From: a virus
DNA length: 26,697 bases
Virus record (IMG/VR): IMGVR_UViG_3300020455_000079
Span: 1-26,697 of that record
Reading direction: 5' to 3' (one strand)
In this document: positions 20,889-26,697 of the stretch, in pieces
How positions within the stretch are numbered: the stretch's first letter is position 1
Layout of the letters: each line of letters begins with the position of its first letter
Translations under genes and position numbers: made by a program
Notes under the pieces: model-generated
What the model was told of the DNA's origin: nothing
The model's input: the letters and a program-made list of their open reading frames with translations, nothing else
Database searches by the model: none

Positions 20889-22257
20889 GAGAGTTCCTCT
20901 TACGATTCTAAAGAATCTCCTATATGATGAAGAATACACAAGAAAGGTTCTACCTTTCATAGAACCAGATTACTTTGATGAGACAGCAGACAAAACTGTC
21001 TTTGAAGAAATATCATTGTTTCTAAAAGAGTATGACAGTCTTCCTACTAAAGATATACTTCACATTGAGGTGGAGAAAAGAACTGATTTGAGTCAGGATC
21101 AGTTTGTATCTATAGGTCAGTTGATAGATGCTCTTGATGTAGCAGAATATAGAAAAGAATGGGTGCTTGATACCACTGAAGCATGGTGTAAAGAACGTGC
21201 TATATACAATGCCTTGATGGAGAGTATTAAGATTGCTGATGGGCAAGACGAAAAGAAAAAACCAGATGCTATTCCTAGTATATTGTCAGATGCACTAGCA
21301 GTAGGATTTGATCAACATGTAGGACATGATTACATAGATGATTCGCAAGAAAGGTACGCATACTACCACAAGGTCGAGAACAAAATACCGTTCGACCTCG
21401 AATATTTTAACAAGATTACGTCGGGAGGTTTATCGGATAAGACTCTCAACATTGCTCTCGCTGGCACAGGTGTTGGAAAATCTTTATTCATGTGTCATGT
21501 GGCAAGCTCTGTCTTACTCCAAGGAAAAAACGTCCTCTACATCACTCTCGAAATGGCAGAGGAGAAGATTGCGGAAAGGATTGATGCGAATTTACTCAAT
21601 ACAAATATTCAAGACATAAGGGATTTACCACACTCTACATTCTCTAAAAAAGTAGACAAACTTTCTACAAAAACACAAGGTAAACTTATTGTCAAAGAAT
21701 ATCCAACTGCATCTGCACATGTAGGTCACTTTCGTGCCTTATTACAGGAACTAAAGTTGAAGAAATCATTTGAACCTGATATAATATTTGTAGATTATCT
21801 AAACATCTGTGCCTCATCACGTTATAGAGGTTCAGTAAACATCAACTCATACACCTATGTCAAAAGCATCGCAGAAGAACTCAGAGGATTGGCAGTCGAA
21901 GCTTCTATCCCACTATTTTCGGCAACGCAGACTACTAGGTCTGGTTTTGCTAGTTCAGACCCTGATCTTACTGACACAAGTGAATCTTTTGGTCTTCCAG
22001 CTACTGCTGATCTTATGTTTGCCCTTATTAGCACGGAGGATTTGGAAGGTCTTAATCAAATAATGATCAAGCAATTGAAGAATAGGTATAACGATCCTAC
22101 TATGAATAAAAGATTTGTTGTGGGTATTGATAGAGCAAAGATGAGATTATATGATTGTGAACAAGATGCACAATCAGATATAATGGTTGACGAGAATGAT
22201 ACGGTAGAGTATAATGAAAAGGAATCTAAAGCAAAATTCGATGACTTCAAGTTTTGA
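20878..22257 (+). CDS. 41: replicative DNA helicase gp41 (DnaB-like)
   Basis: A 459-aa hexameric 5'-3' helicase (T4: 475 aa). The N-terminal helical domain is followed by a RecA-type core with Walker A GTGVGKS (196-202), YITLEMAEEKIAERID (221-236), Walker B DIIFVDYL (301-308) and SATQTTRSG (348-356). It carries the gp61 primase and unwinds the fork. The start at ATG 20878 overlaps uvsX. Its 3' end overlaps mazG by 17 bases. Intact and intron-free. Confidence 0.95.
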   Translation: MVSERVPLTILKNLLYDEEYTRKVLPFIEPDYFDETADKTVFEEISLFLKEYDSLPTKDILHIEVEKRTDLSQDQFVSIGQLIDALDVAEYRKEWVLDTTEAWCKERAIYNALMESIKIADGQDEKKKPDAIPSILSDALAVGFDQHVGHDYIDDSQERYAYYHKVENKIPFDLEYFNKITSGGLSDKTLNIALAGTGVGKSLFMCHVASSVLLQGKNVLYITLEMAEEKIAERIDANLLNTNIQDIRDLPHSTFSKKVDKLSTKTQGKLIVKEYPTASAHVGHFRALLQELKLKKSFEPDIIFVDYLNICASSRYRGSVNINSYTYVKSIAEELRGLAVEASIPLFSATQTTRSGFASSDPDLTDTSESFGLPATADLMFALISTEDLEGLNQIMIKQLKNRYNDPTMNKRFVVGIDRAKMRLYDCEQDAQSDIMVDENDTVEYNEKESKAKFDDFKF

Positions 22258-22642
22258 TAAGTATACACGTTTTGTCAATAGTGTTACAAGTATACCTTCT
22301 AAAGATGCCGACGCTTTTATATACCGTCTACAAGAGCTTGGTGGTGATGTCGCTATTCAACGCCTTCTTACTGCTGCTGTCGGTATTAGTGCCGAGTCTG
22401 GTGAGTTTATGGAGATTGTTAAGAAGATGATATTCCAAGGTAAACCATGTAATGAAGATAATTTACATCATCTCAAGATAGAACTTGGGGATGTGTTATG
22501 GTATGTTGCTCAAGCATGCATGGCATTGGATATAAGTTTTGAAGAGGTTGCTGATATGAATATCAAAAAATTAGAGAAGAGATATGAAGACGGACATTTT
22601 TCTGAATACTACTCAGAAAATAGAAAGAAGGGTGACATATAA
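22241..22642 (+). CDS. mazG: MazG-like nucleotide pyrophosphohydrolase
   Basis: A 133-aa protein with the MazG metal-binding pattern E52-x2-E55-x2-E58 (SAESGEFMEIVKK) and E81-x2-D84 (ELGDVLWYV). MazG hydrolyses (d)NTPs to monophosphates; cyanophage MazG has been shown to prefer dGTP and dCTP. The frame is open back to 22214, but ATG 22241 gives the usual length and the shorter overlap with gene 41. It is followed by the GIY-YIG gene, whose GTG overlaps its last 11 bases. Confidence 0.92.
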   Translation: MTSSFDKYTRFVNSVTSIPSKDADAFIYRLQELGGDVAIQRLLTAAVGISAESGEFMEIVKKMIFQGKPCNEDNLHHLKIELGDVLWYVAQACMALDISFEEVADMNIKKLEKRYEDGHFSEYYSENRKKGDI

Positions 22643-23855
22643 TATATTTTACACGTATGCCTATCTTCGTAAAGGAGATGGGACACCTTATTACATAGGA
22701 AAAGGTAAAGGTAAAAGAGCTTATGATAGCACTCATAGAGTCAAAGTGCCTGATGATAGGGATAGAATTATATTTTTGAAAGAAAATGTGAGTGAAAAAG
22801 AGGCATGGGATTATGAAAGAGAAATGATCCAATTCTATGGTAGAAAAGATTTGGGAACAGGTATTCTTAGAAATATGAGTGACGGTGGTGAAGGACCATC
22901 AAATCCTTCACCAGAAGCCCGAAGAAAGAATGCAGAATCTTCACGACTTCAATATCAAAGGTGTAAGGAAGAAGGACTTATAGGAGTGGGTAATCTTACT
23001 GAGGAACAAGAAAAAAGGAGAAAGGAAAATGCAAGAAAAGGAAAAGCAGAATGGGATAAACTACACCCAGAAATGTGTGGTGGTTCTCTTGGTAGAACTA
23101 AAGAACAACACAGTGCTGATAGTGCAAGAGCAGCACAAAAAGGAATTGTTCAGTGGACGAAGGATAAATGGGAAAATGATCCAGAGTGGGTAGAAAAACA
23201 AAGAGAAATATCTAGACAAACTGGATTAAGAAATAAAGAACTTGGACTAGGTATATGTGGTTTAACAAAAGAACAGAGAAGTGCTAATACCAAAGCATTA
23301 TTTGAAGGTGAAGGTGGTGAAGAACGAAAAGAATTCTATAGAAAGAGAGCAAAAGAATGGAAAAAATCTGGTATAGGAATGTATACTGAAGAAGCAAAAC
23401 AAAAAAGACATGAGACATATTATAAGAATGGATATAATATGGATACTTTTACAGTCATATCTCCTTGGGGTGAAACATTTACAGAGAAGGGTATCAAACC
23501 ATTTTGTAGGAAGATGAATATTTCTCATACATCTCTTTCAAGTGTAATACATGGAAGAGCATATATGGTGCATGGGTGGCATCTTCCAGAAACTGATCCA
23601 CTATTACCATTAAAATTATTTCGTGAGGGTAAAACTAAAGAAGAAATAGAAAAAATAATAGGGTGTAAAGCATCTTATCCAACTAGGTTATTTCCAGTTC
23701 CAAAAGAAGGACATAAGTGGTGTCCCCATTGTTTTAAAGAACTACCTTTAGACGAATTTCATGACAATGTTAATAAGTATGGTAATAAAACAAAAAGGAG
23801 TGATTGTAAGACTTGTAATCTAAAACGACAAAGAGAAGCAAGAAAAAACAAATAA
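22632..23855 (+). CDS. free-standing GIY-YIG homing endonuclease
   Basis: A 407-aa protein in three parts. Residues 1-85 are a GIY-YIG nuclease: FYTYAYLRKGDGTPYYIGKG, catalytic-type E63 in the helix WDYEREMIQFYGR, then ILRNMSDGGEG. The middle, residues 85-260, holds NUMOD3-like DNA-binding repeats (GGEGPSNPSPEARRKNAESS and two LTEEQ/TKEQ copies). A helix-turn-helix IENR1-like domain follows (ISPWGETFTEKGIKPFCRKM). The C-terminus has a zinc ribbon, CPHC...CKTC. GTG 22632 is used; no ATG precedes the GIY motif in a sensible place. It is not inside an intron and lies at the mazG/late boundary. Confidence 0.9.
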   Translation: MTYNIFYTYAYLRKGDGTPYYIGKGKGKRAYDSTHRVKVPDDRDRIIFLKENVSEKEAWDYEREMIQFYGRKDLGTGILRNMSDGGEGPSNPSPEARRKNAESSRLQYQRCKEEGLIGVGNLTEEQEKRRKENARKGKAEWDKLHPEMCGGSLGRTKEQHSADSARAAQKGIVQWTKDKWENDPEWVEKQREISRQTGLRNKELGLGICGLTKEQRSANTKALFEGEGGEERKEFYRKRAKEWKKSGIGMYTEEAKQKRHETYYKNGYNMDTFTVISPWGETFTEKGIKPFCRKMNISHTSLSSVIHGRAYMVHGWHLPETDPLLPLKLFREGKTKEEIEKIIGCKASYPTRLFPVPKEGHKWCPHCFKELPLDEFHDNVNKYGNKTKRSDCKTCNLKRQREARKNK

Positions 23856-23858
23856 ATA
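23851..23858 (+). promoter_or_regulatory. T4-like late promoter box (NATAAATA)
   Basis: AATAAATA is an exact match to the cyanophage late motif NATAAATA. With T4 spacing (six bases from the last A to +1) transcription would start near 23864, the first base of the loop of the hairpin at 23856-23876. It overlaps the stop codon of the endonuclease gene. Confidence 0.7.
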
Positions 23859-23876
23859 CCCTCATACAGAGGGTAT
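23856..23876 (+). promoter_or_regulatory. RBS-masking hairpin before the 23878 gene
   Basis: A perfect 8-bp stem: ATACCCTC (23856-23863) and GAGGGTAT (23869-23876) with a five-base loop (ATACA). The right arm holds the SD-like GAGGG (23869-23873) just before ATG 23878, so read-through transcripts would hide the ribosome site. Transcripts starting at the late promoter near 23864 lack the left arm. This is the arrangement known for several T4 late genes (e, soc, I-TevI). Confidence 0.7.
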
Positions 23877-23877
23877 C

Positions 23878-24780
23878 ATGGCAATCTATAAAGACATAGA
23901 AGATCAAGATCTGACACAGGAAGAGAAAAATTACTTTGGTAATGCAGGTTACTTTACAAGATCTGGAGATGTCATGGCAGGTCTTGTATATGAAAAATTC
24001 ATATACACACAATATAAAGAACTAAATTTAGTACCTCCAGGTTTTGCACCACCACAAGCAGGTGGGCATGGAAAAGACTTTGAATTTTTTATTAGAAATT
24101 ATAATGTAATGATCCCTCAGAATAGCAGTTCTGGTGGTATGGGAATGAATGTGGGTGTAGAACTAAAACTAAGTGAGACAGATGATTATGGTCAGAGTGG
24201 TGTAAAATATGATGGATCTTGGGTACTACATGGAGGTATGGATGGTGTAGCGATGGAGAAAAGAAAATTATTGAAAGCAGCAGGTGTGGAACAAGTGATA
24301 AGAAATAGATGGAATCCAAAAGGTGTACCTAATATAAGGGCAGGGGTATATTCAACTCAAGTATCGGAGGAAAAAAGACAGGAAGATAAAAGAAGATTCA
24401 AATCATTTGAATATAAAAGCAATGCTTTTACAAATTTGTGTGCAAAGTATTATCTTTCAAAACAATGCCCCTATATTAACATATCTAACCTTGGTCTTTA
24501 TCATTTTGGTACTGACCCTTGTGGATTAGCAAAAGAATTTGGAGTGAAAAATTTTACTACAGCAGTGAAAGGTATGGTGTGTAGAGTCAGACTCAAACAA
24601 TCAGGTAAAAATAGTCTTACATACAACGCATCATTGAAAATAGATACAGATGCTGGTATAACTGCATCACCAGTTAACCTAAATGATACAAGATTAGCAG
24701 AAGAATTACAAGAAGATGCTATGAACTGTACAAACGCACCAAGCAATCTCACACTACTCAAAACACTACTATTCTCATGA
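23878..24780 (+). CDS. conserved late-region protein, possible PD-(D/E)xK nuclease
   Basis: A 300-aa protein controlled by the late promoter/hairpin at 23851-23876. A possible nuclease pattern is present: E39 (VYEK), D67 (HGKDFEFFI) and E95-x-K97 (VGVELKLSE), the D...ExK order of restriction-like enzymes. The first 20 residues and the C-terminal third are predicted mixed alpha/beta; the sequence is rich in Gly and Asn turns. I do not recognise the family. In T4 phages late-region nucleases act in packaging or DNA processing. The function is a hypothesis. Confidence 0.6.
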   Translation: MAIYKDIEDQDLTQEEKNYFGNAGYFTRSGDVMAGLVYEKFIYTQYKELNLVPPGFAPPQAGGHGKDFEFFIRNYNVMIPQNSSSGGMGMNVGVELKLSETDDYGQSGVKYDGSWVLHGGMDGVAMEKRKLLKAAGVEQVIRNRWNPKGVPNIRAGVYSTQVSEEKRQEDKRRFKSFEYKSNAFTNLCAKYYLSKQCPYINISNLGLYHFGTDPCGLAKEFGVKNFTTAVKGMVCRVRLKQSGKNSLTYNASLKIDTDAGITASPVNLNDTRLAEELQEDAMNCTNAPSNLTLLKTLLFS

Positions 24781-25085
24781 AACAGAATGACGAAATGGAT
24801 GTGCTGGTGAATCAATTCATCAGATTATACACAGTAAAACCAAAAGTAAAAACTATAAAGAAGAAAGAAATACAGGATTTTCAAAGGTTTATTTTTGCCT
24901 CTACTGAAAACCATCCTAAATATAATCAAATACAGACAGACTTGATGATGTATGTCAAGTCTTTTGACGAAGAGATCTACAAAAAAATCCGTGAAGCATT
25001 TTCTGACCTTCATAACCGAAGCACGTATAACCAAGGCATCCCAACAAGCAAAAAGATTGGGCTTAGTCGGAGACGGGCACGGTGA
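24777..25085 (+). CDS. 102-aa basic protein, unknown
   Basis: It starts in an ATGA overlap with the previous gene. Residues 1-75 look genuine: a helical, Lys-rich protein (MDVLVNQFIRLYTVKPKVKTIKKKEIQDFQRFIF). The last 30 residues (HNRSTYNQGIPTSKKIGLSRRRAR) are encoded in a different frame of the next gene and end in basic residues. This overlap of 95-134 bases is unusually long for the window. No function is recognised. Confidence 0.6.
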   Translation: MKQNDEMDVLVNQFIRLYTVKPKVKTIKKKEIQDFQRFIFASTENHPKYNQIQTDLMMYVKSFDEEIYKKIREAFSDLHNRSTYNQGIPTSKKIGLSRRRAR

Positions 25086-25884
25086 TTGGTACGATCAGCA
25101 AGGTAATCTAAAAGCAAAGACTGTCAATGGCGAACTAAAAATGTTCGGTGGTAGTAAGGCAGGTGAAGATGAAGTAAAAGATAAACCAGAACCATATAGA
25201 GATATTAGTAGGGTATCTCAGTCACCTACAGCATTTCTCAACACACCAAGAGGACAGCAACTCAATACACAGACTAGAGAAAGACAACCAGAAGCACCAT
25301 CAGGATCAGGTACAACAACTCAGGCACCACAACCTAAAGCACCTTTGACTGTTGCCTTTGATAAGTTTGATGATGAAGAAGTGACAGCCAATGTTCTTGC
25401 TACAGTTGGTGAGATAGCAACAGAGAACTTCTATTATATCTTTCCTAGTAGAGATAGTGACATAGAAGAATTGAAGGCTGCGTATCCAGATCTTAGTGAG
25501 TCAATTATAGATGATAAGAATGCAGAGACAATATACGATGTCTTACAGTCATTATATGAAAACGGATATGATGCACTCAATATTGTTGTAAGAAGATCTA
25601 GAGCAGCAGCTATATCCAAACTAGCCTACGAACAAAATGGTAGTCTTTACAAGTTCAAGATGTTGAATGTGATACCTGTTGATGAGAGGTCAGTAAGAGA
25701 ACAGTATTTGGCAGGTGATATATTCAAACAAGGATCTGTTGTAGAGTGTAATGGTCAGACAGGAGAGATAATAAGAAGAGGTGCTAATCATTTGATTTGT
25801 GTTGATGAGCAGAAGCAAATTTTTAGAGCATGGATATCGGAAGCAACAGAACTAAGTAAGTTTGATCTACCTATTGAGTTCTAA
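24991..25884 (+). CDS. conserved cyanophage protein with dead nucleotidyltransferase-like domain
   Basis: 297 aa from GTG 24991 (the frame is open back to ATG 24952). The N-terminus MKHFLTFITEARITKASQQ leads into KRLGLVGDGHGDWYDQQGNL, a module seen in several cyanophage proteins. A Pro/Gln/Thr-rich linker (95-120) follows. Residues 120-230 resemble phage adenylyl/cytidylyltransferase domains (LTVAF, FYYIFPSRDSD, YDVLQSLYENGYDALNIVV), but the expected GRFNPPT.GH is replaced by DKFDDEEVTAN, so the catalytic HxGH is lost. A beta-rich end (VVECNGQTGEIIRRGANHLICVD) is another shared module. Probably a structural or regulatory role. The GTG is the start that places KHFLTFITEA at the N-terminus as in relatives. 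Confidence 0.65.
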   Translation: MKHFLTFITEARITKASQQAKRLGLVGDGHGDWYDQQGNLKAKTVNGELKMFGGSKAGEDEVKDKPEPYRDISRVSQSPTAFLNTPRGQQLNTQTRERQPEAPSGSGTTTQAPQPKAPLTVAFDKFDDEEVTANVLATVGEIATENFYYIFPSRDSDIEELKAAYPDLSESIIDDKNAETIYDVLQSLYENGYDALNIVVRRSRAAAISKLAYEQNGSLYKFKMLNVIPVDERSVREQYLAGDIFKQGSVVECNGQTGEIIRRGANHLICVDEQKQIFRAWISEATELSKFDLPIEF

Positions 25885-25886
25885 TT

Positions 25887-26408
25887 ATGAACGAGTGGTT
25901 AGTTCTACTAAAAAATGTAGACACGGAACCTTTTTTACAATGTACAAAATTACTAAAACATTATAGGGTTGATGGTGACATCAATCTCTCAACAAGAGGT
26001 GAAAAAAGTATTCAATATACTTTTCCTGTAGAGGGGATAATGATGTCAAAATTATCCAATCTTTTTATAGACCACATTAAAAAGATTGATGGTATTAATA
26101 CCGTAGATCTATTTCAGGAGTCAGCATGGCAGGTTGATGGTGAAAAAGGTTCATATCATAGAATGCATAATCATGCAGGGAAATCTCCCAGAGGTTTGTC
26201 ATGTGTATTATACCTTGATGTACCAGATAATAAAGATAGAGCTGAATTTTATTATCTTCTAAGAAGAGATGATGAAACTATATGTGATTCGATCTTTCCT
26301 GAGAAAGGTGATTTAATAATAATGTCTAAGACAGTATATCATGGTGTCTACCCACAAACTTCCGATGGATTGAGGAGAACTCTAAATATAGATTTCAAAA
26401 TTGACTAA
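25887..26408 (+). CDS. second 2OG/Fe(II) oxygenase-like protein
   Basis: A 173-aa protein. The C-terminal half has H94-N-H96 (HRMHNHAGK), LSCVLYLDVPDNKDRAEFYY, KGDLIIMSKTVYHGVYP with H152, and an Arg (R163/R164, GLRRTLNIDF) for 2-oxoglutarate, so the HxH...H...R set is complete. It has the same layout as the protein at 6764, but little identity elsewhere. Such proteins in the late region could modify virion or tail proteins; substrate unknown. Start ATG 25887 follows the previous stop by two bases. Confidence 0.75.
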   Translation: MNEWLVLLKNVDTEPFLQCTKLLKHYRVDGDINLSTRGEKSIQYTFPVEGIMMSKLSNLFIDHIKKIDGINTVDLFQESAWQVDGEKGSYHRMHNHAGKSPRGLSCVLYLDVPDNKDRAEFYYLLRRDDETICDSIFPEKGDLIIMSKTVYHGVYPQTSDGLRRTLNIDFKID

Positions 26409-26411
26409 ATA
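26404..26411 (+). promoter_or_regulatory. weak late-promoter-like box
   Basis: ACTAAATA matches six of eight positions of the T4 late motif TATAAATA and lies 25 bases before the ATG at 26436, giving a start near 26417. The same heptamer also occurs inside coding sequence elsewhere in the window, so support is low. Confidence 0.25.
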
Positions 26412-26435
26412 GAATACGTAAAGATAGTTAGAGAC

Positions 26436-26697
26436 ATGAGTAATCCTTGGTCAGATATTTATAAAGATCTCAGAGCACCTTATCTGCAAGAAAAAAAAGC
26501 AAAGAAGGACTATGATGGTGATGGTAAAGTAGAAAGCGGTTCAAAAGAACATGCTGGATCTGTACATAATGCTATTCAAAAAGCTAAGGGTGGAAAAGCA
26601 GATGGTAAGGATACTAGAAAGGAAGAGTATGGTTGCTCAAGTGATTCTCCAATTAAAGTAACTAAGAAGAAAAAGAAAGAAGCAAAGGAAGAAGTAG
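26436..26697 (+). CDS. Lys-rich protein with EF-hand-like loop (partial)
   Basis: The start of a gene running off the right edge: 87 residues visible. After SNPWSDIYKDLRAPYLQEKK come KKDYDGDGKVESGSKEHAGS, an EF-hand/dockerin-like calcium loop (D-x-D-x-D-G), then VHNAIQKAKGGKADGKDTRKEE, and a long Lys/Glu tract. This block is a recurrent module at the start or inside cyanophage structural proteins as I recall. The loop lacks the final Glu at position 12 of a classical EF-hand. Probably a virion or assembly protein; the C-terminal domain that would decide this is outside the window. Confidence 0.7.
   Translation, partial: MSNPWSDIYKDLRAPYLQEKKAKKDYDGDGKVESGSKEHAGSVHNAIQKAKGGKADGKDTRKEEYGCSSDSPIKVTKKKKKEAKEEV

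Noticed and set aside
22241-23855. Group I intron around the GIY-YIG gene
   Set aside because: mazG and the gene after it are complete and no split coding sequence is seen, so the endonuclease is free-standing.
1220-26411. CTAAATA as a general late promoter motif
   Set aside because: Matches occur upstream of some genes (3329, 4259, 14189, 26405) but also inside gp47 and gp62 coding sequence, so on sight it is not specific.
1-26697. tRNA genes, CRISPR arrays and insertion sequences
   Set aside because: No cloverleaf, spaced direct repeats or terminal inverted repeats with transposase were noticed; a covariance scan could not be run.

Overview
The window reads as part of the genome of a T4-like cyanophage (a myovirus of marine Synechococcus or Prochlorococcus). 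It is AT-rich, and every convincing gene lies on the plus strand with stop/start overlaps (ATGA, TAATG). It carries a T4-type replication and recombination set (gp47, gp46, gp45, gp44, gp62, RegA, gp43, UvsX, gp41) together with cyanophage-type genes: a run of high-light-inducible (Hli) genes, an Hsp20, a MazG and a DUF3110-like protein. Host genus cannot be decided from this stretch. I see no tRNA, rRNA, CRISPR array or insertion sequence.

Layout. 1-3252: the end of an unidentified gene, a tiny membrane protein, then gp47/gp46 with a DUF3110-like gene between them. 3253-5481: a regulatory and small-protein region with several sigma-70-like promoters, two strong terminators, a structured leader before a secreted beta-strand protein, five tandem short Hli proteins and several tiny membrane peptides. 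5482-8231: gp45, a conserved phage protein, a tiny membrane protein, a 2OG-oxygenase-like protein and gp44. 8228-12794: an accessory block between the two clamp-loader subunits (a PsbN-like membrane protein, a hypothetical, a sugar-nucleotide epimerase, a TTG-start membrane protein, a Dam-type methylase, three hypotheticals and an amidinotransferase). 12785-13599: gp62 and RegA. 13589-16614: a second accessory block (membrane peptide, Hsp20, nucleotidyltransferase-like protein, hypothetical, B12-fold radical SAM enzyme). 16611-22642: gp43, two small proteins, a cytidylyltransferase-like protein, UvsX, gp41 and MazG. 22632-23855: a free-standing GIY-YIG homing endonuclease. 23851-26697: what looks like the start of a late region, with an NATAAATA late promoter, a possible nuclease, a protein with an apparently dead nucleotidyltransferase domain, a second 2OG-oxygenase-like protein and the start of an EF-hand-like protein.

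How it works together. gp45/44/62 form the clamp and clamp loader for the gp43 polymerase, gp41 is the replicative helicase, UvsX and gp46/47 drive recombination, and RegA represses translation of early mRNAs. Hli proteins, MazG, Hsp20, the epimerase and the amidinotransferase look like host-takeover or metabolic genes placed between replisome genes. The most notable regulatory signals are an SD-masking hairpin overlapped by a late promoter at 23851-23876, which matches the known T4 early/late translation switch, and a promoter-terminator unit at 5203-5379 that could make a small RNA.
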